The position numbers and the translations under genes were made by a program. Below, piece by piece: positions 16,865 through 24,820 of a DNA stretch of 64,000 nt; within the stretch, counting starts at the first letter, position 1, and each line of letters begins with the position of its first letter. The stretch lies in assembly GCF_002385225.1 (NCBI RefSeq), contig NZ_DGDC01000052.1, positions 1 to 64,000 of the forward strand, in the 5' to 3' direction. The notes under the pieces were generated by a model. The model ran no database searches, was not told the origin of the DNA, and was given only the letters and a program-made list of their open reading frames with translations. The DNA comes from Psychrobacter sp. UBA3962. GTDB lineage: Bacteria; Pseudomonadota; Gammaproteobacteria; Pseudomonadales; Moraxellaceae.

Positions 16865-17896
16865 ATGAGTAAAGATAACCCTTTGCTTAATCCAATATGG
16901 CAGGCAAGACTCAATCGTTTTAAACAAAATAGACTCGGAGTGGTGGCTCTGCTGTTATTTTGTCTCATCTCTTTAGTCTGTTTGGGCGCTAATTTCGTCG
17001 CCAATGACAAGCCTTTATTGGTTAAATATGAGGACGATTTATATTTCCCAGTAGTTAAGGCTTATCCAGAAACCGCATTTGGCGGAGTATTTGAGACAGA
17101 AGCGGACTATAAAGATCCAGCAGTAAAACAGCTAATTGAACAAAAAGGCTTTATGATCATGCCACTCATTGAGTTTGCGGATCAGACGGCCAGTGTTGAG
17201 CTAGAGAAACCTTATCCGGCACCGCCTAATGCCAATAATTGGTTAGGAACTGATGATACGGGTAGGGATGTATTGGCTCGAATTCTATATGGAATGCGGA
17301 TCTCTTTAATTTTTGGCTTGGCTTTGACCTTAGCGGGATCATTAATAGGGATTATCATTGGTGCGGTGCAAGGCTATTATGGCGGATGGCCGGATCTGAT
17401 TGGCCAACGCTTTATGGAGGTGTGGGCAGGGTTACCTCAGCTGTTTATGATCATTATTTTGGTCAGCTTATTTAACCCCAGTGTTTGGGTACTATTTGCT
17501 TTAATGCTGCTATTTGGTTGGATGAGTTTGGTAGGCTTAGTTCGTGCAGAGTTTTTAAGGGCACGTAATTTTGATTATGTTAGAGCAGCCCGCAATTTAG
17601 GGGCCTCTGATAGCCAAATTATGCTGCGTCATATTCTTCCAAATGCTTTGGCTTCAAGTCTGTCTCAGCTGCCTTTTATATTAACTGCCAATATTGTGGC
17701 CTTAACCTCACTGGACTTCTTGGGCTATGGATTGCCGCCAGGCTCTCCTTCGTTAGGGGAGCTAATGAACCAAGGTAAAGATAATCTAGATGCTCCATGG
17801 TTGGCTTTATCTGCCTTTTTTAGCTTAACCGTCGTGTTGTCATTACTGATATTCGTGGGAGAAGCGCTAAGAGATGCCTTTGATCCAAGACGCTAG
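16865..17896 (+). CDS. yejE: YejE-like oligopeptide ABC transporter permease
   Basis: YejE is the second permease of the importer. GAGGGA at 16852-16857 puts the start at the ATG at 16865, giving 343 residues. The protein begins MSKDNPLLNPIWQARLNRF and has a periplasmic stretch after the first helix with YPETAFGGVFETEADYKDP, as in E. coli YejE. The coupling segment is YVRAARNLGASDSQIMLRHILPNA. The end LRDAFDPRR is typical. A terminator follows 40 bp later, so no yejF ATPase gene belongs to this unit. Confidence 0.9.
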   Translation: MSKDNPLLNPIWQARLNRFKQNRLGVVALLLFCLISLVCLGANFVANDKPLLVKYEDDLYFPVVKAYPETAFGGVFETEADYKDPAVKQLIEQKGFMIMPLIEFADQTASVELEKPYPAPPNANNWLGTDDTGRDVLARILYGMRISLIFGLALTLAGSLIGIIIGAVQGYYGGWPDLIGQRFMEVWAGLPQLFMIIILVSLFNPSVWVLFALMLLFGWMSLVGLVRAEFLRARNFDYVRAARNLGASDSQIMLRHILPNALASSLSQLPFILTANIVALTSLDFLGYGLPPGSPSLGELMNQGKDNLDAPWLALSAFFSLTVVLSLLIFVGEALRDAFDPRR

Positions 17897-17932
17897 CTTG
17901 TAGTTATAACTTTTCGAGAAATACCGCATAAT

Positions 17933-17967
17933 AAAAAAGGTTCTTACTTAATAAGAACCTTTTTTGT
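17933..17967. terminator. bidirectional intrinsic terminator between yejE and a lipoprotein gene
   Basis: A perfect AAAAAAGGTTCTTA/TAAGAACCTTTTTT repeat with a four-base loop serves both convergent genes. Confidence 0.9.
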
Positions 17968-17994
17968 AGACGGGTCTAGAGCTTGCCTAATAGC

Positions 17995-18378
17995 TTACTG
18001 ACAACGGAAGCTGATATTATACTCATAGTCGTCATCGCGTGATAAGTTGGGTTTACCTGTGCCTAGCACTACGCCTGCAATTGCGCCTGCTTGATCAATC
18101 ATGCGACCTGTTCTTTGGTCAAACAAGCCATTGTATTTGACTTCATCTTTGACAATGACTGCCTGACGCATACCGCAAGTCTTTTTGGCACTAGCCAAAG
18201 CATTTTCTTGAGCCTGAACTTTAGTTTTGCCAACACCTGTGGTTTCAAAGGTAGAGTCTGCGCGCTGAATAACAGGGGCAGTGGGGGTAGATTGACAAGC
18301 GCTTAAGCCAATTGCAGCCGATGCAAGGAAGCCTAAAGTGGTGAGTTTTGTCATTTTTTGCCAAGCTAGTGTGGTCAT
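17995..18378 (-). CDS. hypothetical lipoprotein with conserved cysteines
   Basis: From the preferred ATG (GAGG 6 nt upstream) this is a 127-residue lipoprotein precursor with lipobox LSAC (Cys28). The mature protein has GVGKTKVQAQENALASAKKTC, a pattern seen in small envelope proteins where a helix carries one Cys, and ends in YEYNISFRCQ with a second Cys, so a disulfide is likely. A glycine-rich AIAGVVLGTG segment lies between. I do not recognise the family. ATGs at 18390 and 18354 are alternative starts. It converges on yejE with a shared terminator. Confidence 0.65.
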   Translation of the reverse strand: MTTLAWQKMTKLTTLGFLASAAIGLSACQSTPTAPVIQRADSTFETTGVGKTKVQAQENALASAKKTCGMRQAVIVKDEVKYNGLFDQRTGRMIDQAGAIAGVVLGTGKPNLSRDDDYEYNISFRCQ

Positions 18379-18390
18379 AAGAGGCCTCAA

Positions 18391-18812
18391 AATAATTAAA
18401 AGGAATTATAAACTAAGGGAAGCTAAGTAAATAAATATAAGTAACAAGCAAAGCTAAATCCAGGGTCTAAAATTAGGACCATCAAATAATAAGCAATACA
18501 GTTGTCATGGTAGTATAGGAGAGTATACTTTCGCAATTATTGAGCGTTCATTGTTTAGTGTAGAGCTTATTGCTTCTGTATTACAACTACAATAATATCA
18601 GCTAGCACTTATTATAGACTAACTAGCATTTATTAGAGGCTAAGTAAAGCATAAGTTGGCTTAGGCCTCCTATGCATTGTCTGCTACATTAACACAGCCT
18701 TACCCACTTATAAGGTGGTTTTTGCTATCATGGGGTCACTTGGGATATATAACCCTTGCTATAATTTTGGCAATAACTAATAAACACTATATAAAAGATA
18801 AAGATTTTGACT
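18391..18812. other. 422-bp intergenic region with a short direct repeat
   Basis: No credible gene is visible. Two imperfect copies of CTAGCA(C/T)TTATTA lie side by side at about 18602-18637, and a short hairpin followed by TTTTT lies at about 18703-18723. The region separates divergent genes and should hold promoters for both. Confidence 0.45.
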
Positions 18813-19478
18813 ATGAAAACCAAAACTGAAGAGTTTTTGATTGATGGACCTGCAGGAAAACTTGAAGTAGAAGCGCTATGGCAGAATGAGGATCCTAGGG
18901 ACCCTAACACCAAAAAAGTGGCTTTATTATGTCATCCTAACCCTTTATTTGATGGTACTATGAAGAATAAAGTGGTGACCACCATGTTTAACTTTGCCCG
19001 TGATGAGGGTATGCATGTGGTGCGTTTTAACTTTCGTGGGGCAGGCAAGTCGACCGGTGAGCACGATTATGCGGTAGGTGAAATTGAAGATGCTATGACA
19101 GTATTACAGTGGATTAGCGATCACACCTCAGCAAATCAGCTATGGCTAGGAGGGTTTTCCTTTGGCGGTTATATTACTGCGAGGGTTGCTGAGCAGTTAT
19201 TAGTTACGCCCCATATTTGGGGGTTGACTGAGATGGAGCTAACAAAGGTAGTATTAATGGCGCCTTCTGTTGAAAACAATGATGCTTCGGATGTTATGTT
19301 GCCGACCCAAAAAACCATTCAAATCTATGGCGATGCCGATACCGTGATTAAGCCTGAGCTTATGAAAAAATTTGCTGAAGACAAACAAATCGCCAGTTAT
19401 GTGCTTGAAGGTGCAGGCCACTTCTTTCATGGTCGTTTAACTGAAATTAGAACTTTATTAGAGCAACACGCAGTATAA
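18813..19478 (+). CDS. alpha/beta hydrolase (COG2945-like)
   Basis: This 221-residue protein is a short alpha/beta hydrolase. It has the family segment LCHPNPLFDGTMKNKVV, FNFRGAGKSTGEHD around the oxyanion region, the nucleophile elbow GFSFGG with Ser at about residue 112, an acid in IYGDADTVI and the catalytic His in GAGHFFHG. Proteins of this group are poorly characterised and the substrate is unknown. The start is placed at the ATG at 18813; an in-frame TTG lies two codons upstream. zapE follows 88 bp downstream on the same strand. Confidence 0.8.
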   Translation: MKTKTEEFLIDGPAGKLEVEALWQNEDPRDPNTKKVALLCHPNPLFDGTMKNKVVTTMFNFARDEGMHVVRFNFRGAGKSTGEHDYAVGEIEDAMTVLQWISDHTSANQLWLGGFSFGGYITARVAEQLLVTPHIWGLTEMELTKVVLMAPSVENNDASDVMLPTQKTIQIYGDADTVIKPELMKKFAEDKQIASYVLEGAGHFFHGRLTEIRTLLEQHAV

Positions 19479-19566
19479 GCCATAAGTATGCCAGCGAGAT
19501 GGAAAACGCTTGAGTGGCTAAAATTAGTTTTTTATTCCTTGATGAGATAAGAGCGATAGTTGAAAT

Positions 19567-20703
19567 ATGAATATGACCCCATTACAAAGGTACCAAGCTG
19601 CGATAGCTACTGATGAGTTTAATCATGATCCTATTCAGGAACAGGCGATGACCTATCTTGATGGGGTTTATCATCAACTGATAGAGAACTCCAAAGAGAA
19701 AAAAAGTTTTTTTGGCCTGTTTAAATCGCAACCTGTTCCGCCCAAAGGGCTTTACATGTGGGGCGGTGTAGGTCGAGGCAAAACTTGGATGATGGATATG
19801 TTCTTTGAGTCTGTGCCCCTACAGCGCAAAATGCGGATGCATTTCCATCACTTTATGCAGCGGGTTCACAAAGAGCTAAATAAACTTCAAGGCAGTAGTG
19901 ACCCCTTAGAGAAAGTGGCAGATATCATCCATGATGAGGCGGTACTAATTTGCTTCGATGAATTCTTTGTTTCCAACGTCTCCGATGCCATGATCTTAGG
20001 GGATTTATTTACTATGCTGTTTAAGCGTGGTATTACCTTAGTTGCCACCTCAAATATTGAGCCATCCGGTTTATATAAAGATGGACTGCATAGAGATCGC
20101 TTCATGCCAGCGGTAGCGGAGCTTGAGAAGCACACCACTGTAATGAATATCGACTCAGGTATTGATTACCGCTTACGCTTACTGCAGCAAGCTGAGCTAT
20201 ATAAATACCCGTTAACCAAAGAAAATAGTCACTGGTTGGCCAACCGTTTTGTGTCATTGGCCAATAATCAAAAGATATCAAAAGAGCCCATTATTATTAA
20301 TGGGCGTGAAATTAAGATTAACGCTCGCACCAAGACCGTCTTGTATTGTGATTTCAGACAGCTGTGTATGGAGCCAAGATCTGCCAATGATTTTATTGAG
20401 ATCTCCAATAACTTTACTACAGTATTAGTAGATAACGTTCCTGAGCTAACGGATGTGCTGCGAGATCCTACGCGTCGTTTCATTTACTTAGTAGATGAGT
20501 TTTATGATCGCCGTGTGAAACTACTAATTAGAGCAGAGCAGTCTATCTTGGAATTATATCAAGGTGAAAAGCTGGCCTTTGAAATTGAACGGACCCGCTC
20601 ACGTCTGCTTGAAATGCAGTCGGAAGATTATTTAAAGCTTGAGCATCGTTTAGATGTAGATAGCTCACAAGCCACATTGGACGATGATGAGTTGGTTGGC
20701 TAG
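19567..20703 (+). CDS. zapE: cell division protein ZapE (AFG1-like ATPase)
   Basis: ZapE is an AFG1-family AAA-like ATPase that associates with the Z-ring and lowers FtsZ bundling under stress in E. coli. The 378-residue protein has Walker A GGVGRGKT (66-73), the family segment MRMHFHHFMQRVHKEL, Walker B LICFDEFFVSNVSDAM (Asp131, Glu132), ATSNIEPSGLYKDGLHRDRF with a sensor Asn, and the C-terminal FIYLVDEFYDRRVKLLI. These match ZapE well. A terminator follows at 20766-20818. Confidence 0.9.
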   Translation: MNMTPLQRYQAAIATDEFNHDPIQEQAMTYLDGVYHQLIENSKEKKSFFGLFKSQPVPPKGLYMWGGVGRGKTWMMDMFFESVPLQRKMRMHFHHFMQRVHKELNKLQGSSDPLEKVADIIHDEAVLICFDEFFVSNVSDAMILGDLFTMLFKRGITLVATSNIEPSGLYKDGLHRDRFMPAVAELEKHTTVMNIDSGIDYRLRLLQQAELYKYPLTKENSHWLANRFVSLANNQKISKEPIIINGREIKINARTKTVLYCDFRQLCMEPRSANDFIEISNNFTTVLVDNVPELTDVLRDPTRRFIYLVDEFYDRRVKLLIRAEQSILELYQGEKLAFEIERTRSRLLEMQSEDYLKLEHRLDVDSSQATLDDDELVG

Positions 20704-20765
20704 TTAGCGATTGAAATCTGGTTTAGTTAATATCAGCTTTTTAAAGGCTTAAATATAAAAAACTA

Positions 20766-20818
20766 TAAAGGCTTATAAATAGAGGGTTATTAATTCTCTG
20801 TTTATAAGCCTTTTTTTA
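20766..20818 (+). terminator. intrinsic terminator after zapE
   Basis: AAAGGCTTATAAATAGAG pairs with CTCTGTTTATAAGCCTTT (one mismatch) around an 11-nt loop, followed by a T run to about 20817. Confidence 0.85.
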
Positions 20819-20867
20819 GTTTTTAAAATTATTAGGTTTCAAATGCAGATGACAGCTGAGCTAGGCA

Positions 20868-21410
20868 TTAATGAACAATGGTATTAAAGGCCACGCTCAC
20901 TGACTTACGTGGCGGAATATACTTAATGTCCCAGCGCAGAGATTTATATTCAGAATAAGGTACTTCTACCAGCTTCCCATCAACCATACGCATTAAGGGT
21001 AGGTCACGGTAATTGTAGTTATCAAGCGAAGCTTGGGCGCTAGGAGGATAAGCCTCTCCAGTAAATTCTGTATTGGCTGGAATAGGGAGGGTTACCGTGG
21101 TGTTTTGAATCGCAGTATTTAAAGTATTGCTATAGGTAGCTTTATACTGGATTAGAGTACCAATTTTGGCTGTATTTACAGGGATATATACCTTTTCGCC
21201 CTGATTATTAGTCACGACTTTGCTAGCACTAAGCCTCATTTTCAGAGCGTCATTGGCTTGGGCGGGGGCTGCTGTCAGGGCAAGTAAAATACCAGATAAG
21301 ACAGCCGCAAGATAAACATTACTGTACTTCAAAAAAGACTTGGATAATATAGGCTTCCAAAAACGAGAAGGCTTGCTATAAAACACGGCTCCTGAAATAA
21401 CTGCGATCAA
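20868..21410 (-). CDS. secreted protein with a DUF11-like beta-domain
   Basis: The 180-residue product has a basic start, a hydrophobic signal (about residues 31-50) and an AQA-type cleavage site, then a beta-rich domain: KIGTLIQYKATYSNTLNTAIQNTTVTLPIP split at about 80-110, with PANTEF. This is the pattern of DUF11/'conserved repeat' domains found in exported proteins. The start is TTG: AAAGGAG lies 6 nt upstream and no ATG is available near the signal, so this initiation is well supported. It converges on zapE. The role is unknown. Confidence 0.65.
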   Translation of the reverse strand: MIAVISGAVFYSKPSRFWKPILSKSFLKYSNVYLAAVLSGILLALTAAPAQANDALKMRLSASKVVTNNQGEKVYIPVNTAKIGTLIQYKATYSNTLNTAIQNTTVTLPIPANTEFTGEAYPPSAQASLDNYNYRDLPLMRMVDGKLVEVPYSEYKSLRWDIKYIPPRKSVSVAFNTIVH

Positions 21411-21934
21411 GATGAACTCCTTTATGAGACTATGCCACTTAGGGTGGTAGCGAGTCTCTTATGCTTTAGTTGTTATAGTTAATATCAACACAAACCATTT
21501 ATAACTATAAAAAACTTTAATTTAAGTCTTTAGACGATGATCTCAAATTTACGATTTGAGCATCGATCAATTGGAAAAAAGTGTTAAAAATAAAAGTGCT
21601 AAAGCTGGGTAAAAATCTCACCCAATTGCTTATTTAATTAATAAGCCAAAATAGAAAAGAGTTAATGCCTTATCTATAATTTTATTACAATTGTTAAGTT
21701 AAAGCGAGATGTATTCATCGCCATAGCCTACTTATTTAACCCAGTTATAGCAATATTTTAAGTCAGCTAATAGATAAGCCCTGATTATCTCAAAAATGTA
21801 TAATAATTATTTATTTAATAAATACAGTTACAAAAACCATTTAGTTTAAGGGATAGGTAAGCTCGCTAAATACGTTTATACTAATGGGCGATACAAGTGT
21901 TTACTCGAACTAATAAGAAAATTAGGGATTACTT
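21411..21934. other. 524-bp intergenic region upstream of aceE with palindromes
   Basis: There is no gene here. CTCAAAT (21542-21548) and ATTTGAG (21554-21560) form a perfect 7-bp stem extended by GATG/CATC past a 2-nt bulge. GCTTATT-TAATT-AATAAGC at 21628-21646 is a perfect 7-bp palindrome around TAATT. A possible -10 (TATACT, 21877-21882) lies about 55 bp before aceE, with a poor -35. The palindromes may be operators for the pyruvate dehydrogenase unit; I found no close match to an E. coli PdhR box. Confidence 0.5.
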
Positions 21935-24760
21935 ATGAAATACTATAATGATGCTGATCATACCGAAACTCAAGAGTGGCTAGATGCCTTTGAGTCGGTT
22001 ATTAAGCATAGTGATAAAGACCGAGCTCGATTTTTGCTTAAGGCTCTATATAACATGGCGGTACAAGAAGGCTTACCGTTTAACCGCCTGGACACGGCCT
22101 ATTTAAATACGATTCCTGTTGAAGACGAGCCTACTTATCCAGGCGACTTGGGTATTGAGCGTAAAATTCGTGCCTTGGTACGCTATAACGCTTTAGCTAT
22201 GGTAATGCGTGCTAACCAAAATGACGATGATTTAGGCGGCCACTTAGCGACGTTTGCCTCAAGTGCTACCTTGTACGAGACTGGGTTTAACCATTTCTTC
22301 CGCGCAGCCAGCGATCACTTTGGTGGTGACATGATTTATTATCAAGGTCACTCAGCACCAGGTATCTATGCACGATCTTTCTTAGAGGGGCGTTTAACCA
22401 AGGAGCAATTAGAAAACTTTCGCCGTGAAGTAGGAGGTAAAGGTTTATCTAGTTATCCGCATCCTTATTTAATGCCAGATTATTGGCAGTTCCCGACCGT
22501 ATCTATGGGTCTGGGACCAATCATGTCAATTTATCATGCTCATGTGCATAACTACTTAATCAATCGTGGCTTACTTGAAGATGAAGATCGCAAGATTTGG
22601 GCCTTCTTAGGGGATGGTGAAACAGATGAGCCAGAAAGCTTAGGGGCTATTTCGCTGGCGGGCCGTGAAAAACTAGACAATTTAATTTGGGTGGTTAACT
22701 GTAACTTACAGCGTTTAGATGGCCCAGTACGAGGTAATGGTAAGATTATTCAAGAGCTTGAGTCTGTGTTCCGTGGGGCAGGCTGGCGAGTGATTAAAGT
22801 TATCTGGGGCGGCAAGTGGGATACTTTATTAGATAAAGATCATTCCGGCGCTCTAAAAAGACGCATGGAAGAGACAGTAGATGGCGAGTACCAGCTTTAT
22901 GAAGCCCGTGATGGTGCTTTTACTCGTAAAGAATTCTTTGGTAAATATCCTGAGCTTGCTGAGATGGCTGAGCAGCTAACCGATGAAGATATTCGCCACT
23001 TAAACCGCGGTGGCCATGATCCTATTAAAGTTTATGCCGCCTTTAGTGAAGCGATGAAGACCAAAGGCCAGCCTACAGTGGTATTGGTTAAAACGGTAAA
23101 AGGGTATGGTCTTTCTACGCAGGCTCAAGCTGTTAACAAAGCACACCAAATTAAGAAGCTTGATAAAGAAGGTCTAGTTTACTTCCGTGATCGCTTTGAC
23201 TTGCCATTTACCGATGAAGAATTAGATGAACTTCCATTCTATCGTCCCGATGAAAACTCTGCGGAAATGAAGTACTTGCGAGGCCGCCGTGAGGCATTAG
23301 GCGGGCATCTACCTAACCGTCGTAGTGGTCATATTCCATTAAACATTCCTGACTTATCTATTTTTGATCGGGTGTTAAAAGGCAGCAATGGTAAAGAGCA
23401 GTCAACGACTATGGTCTTTGTTCGCTTATTATCAGCCATGTTAAAAGACAAAGATATCCAAGACCGTGTGGTGCCTATCGTGCCTGATGAAGCCCGTACT
23501 TTCGGTCTAGAAGGTATGTTCCGTCAGTTAGGTATTTATTCTTCAGCAGGACAAAAATACATCCCTGAAGATAGTGAAGCCTTAATGGGTTATAAAGAAG
23601 CCAAAGATGGGCATATGCTGGAAGAAGGTATTAACGAAGCCGGTGCTATGAGTGCTTGGATTGCCCTAGCGACCAGTTACTCAGTTAACGCATTGCCTAT
23701 GATTCCATTGTATATCTACTACTCAATGTTTGGCTTCCAACGTGTTGGCGACTTAGCTTGGGCCGCAGGGGATTGTCAGGCACAAGGGTTCTTGTTAGGC
23801 GGTACCGCGGGACGCACCACACTTAATGGTGAAGGTTTGCAGCACCAAGATGGTCACTCACACATCTTATTTGGCACCGTACCAAACTGTGTCAGTTATG
23901 ATCCCTGCTATGGCTATGAGTTAGCAGTTATTATGCATGATGGTCTGCGTCGTATGTATGGCGAAGGTGAACGTGTTTATTACTACATTACTTTAATGAA
24001 TGAGAATTATGAGCAGCCTGCAATGCCTGAAGGCGTGGAAGAAGGCATTAAACGCGGTATGTATCTGCTAGAAGATAACAGTCATCTACATGCCACCGCT
24101 CATGTTCAGCTATTAGGCTCAGGTACTATCTTACGTGAAGTTCAAAAAGCTGCGAAGATCCTATTTGAAGAGTTCAATGTAAGCGCTAACGTGTGGAGTG
24201 TGACCAGCTTTAATGAACTAACTCGTGAAGGTATGGCTTGTGATGATTACAACCGCTTGCACCCAATGGAAGAAGAGAAGGTGCCTTGGGTTACCGAGCA
24301 GCTTGCCAAACACGATGGTGTGGTGATAGCCGCAACGGATTACATGCGCAATTACTCGGAGCAAATCCGTGCTTGGTTGCCTGACAATCGTCCTTACTCA
24401 ACCTTGGGTACCGATGGTTATGGCCGCTCTGATAGCCGCGCACAGCTACGCAACTTCTTCCATGTCAATGCTGAACATATTGTTGTGGCTACGTTAAAGC
24501 GTTTGGCGGATGAAGGTGAGGTGGAGATGCGTTTGGTAAAAGACGCCATCACCAGCTTAGGTATTGATGTGGATCAGCCTCCTGCGTGGCAGCCACAACC
24601 TCAGTACGATCATTTCCCAGATGCTCCAGCACCGGATAATGTCAATCCAAATCCAGTACCAGAGTTAGTAGAAGAAGAGGATGAAGAAATTAGTAGCGAA
24701 GGCCGTGCAGAGGATCAGGCCGATGCCGAGCTATTAAATGATGAAGATGTTGAGGAATAA
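21935..24760 (+). CDS. aceE: pyruvate dehydrogenase E1 component (homodimeric type)
   Basis: AceE decarboxylates pyruvate with thiamine diphosphate and passes the acetyl group to the lipoyl arms of AceF. The 941-residue protein opens with ETQEWLDAFESVIK, and has the thiamine-diphosphate motif GDGETDEPE... NCNLQRLDGPVRGNG (about residues 225-265). GLQHQDGHSHI and NENYEQPAMPEGVEEGI are typical of E1. It is about 50 residues longer than E. coli AceE (887): an extra C-terminal tail from about residue 890 is rich in Asp, Glu and Pro. AGGGA precedes the ATG. aceF follows after 60 bp. Confidence 0.97.
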   Translation: MKYYNDADHTETQEWLDAFESVIKHSDKDRARFLLKALYNMAVQEGLPFNRLDTAYLNTIPVEDEPTYPGDLGIERKIRALVRYNALAMVMRANQNDDDLGGHLATFASSATLYETGFNHFFRAASDHFGGDMIYYQGHSAPGIYARSFLEGRLTKEQLENFRREVGGKGLSSYPHPYLMPDYWQFPTVSMGLGPIMSIYHAHVHNYLINRGLLEDEDRKIWAFLGDGETDEPESLGAISLAGREKLDNLIWVVNCNLQRLDGPVRGNGKIIQELESVFRGAGWRVIKVIWGGKWDTLLDKDHSGALKRRMEETVDGEYQLYEARDGAFTRKEFFGKYPELAEMAEQLTDEDIRHLNRGGHDPIKVYAAFSEAMKTKGQPTVVLVKTVKGYGLSTQAQAVNKAHQIKKLDKEGLVYFRDRFDLPFTDEELDELPFYRPDENSAEMKYLRGRREALGGHLPNRRSGHIPLNIPDLSIFDRVLKGSNGKEQSTTMVFVRLLSAMLKDKDIQDRVVPIVPDEARTFGLEGMFRQLGIYSSAGQKYIPEDSEALMGYKEAKDGHMLEEGINEAGAMSAWIALATSYSVNALPMIPLYIYYSMFGFQRVGDLAWAAGDCQAQGFLLGGTAGRTTLNGEGLQHQDGHSHILFGTVPNCVSYDPCYGYELAVIMHDGLRRMYGEGERVYYYITLMNENYEQPAMPEGVEEGIKRGMYLLEDNSHLHATAHVQLLGSGTILREVQKAAKILFEEFNVSANVWSVTSFNELTREGMACDDYNRLHPMEEEKVPWVTEQLAKHDGVVIAATDYMRNYSEQIRAWLPDNRPYSTLGTDGYGRSDSRAQLRNFFHVNAEHIVVATLKRLADEGEVEMRLVKDAITSLGIDVDQPPAWQPQPQYDHFPDAPAPDNVNPNPVPELVEEEDEEISSEGRAEDQADAELLNDEDVEE

Positions 24761-24820
24761 GTTTGATCTCTGCTTCACTTTTAAGAATGTTACTAATTAC
24801 AAGAATTCTGGAGAACAGAT

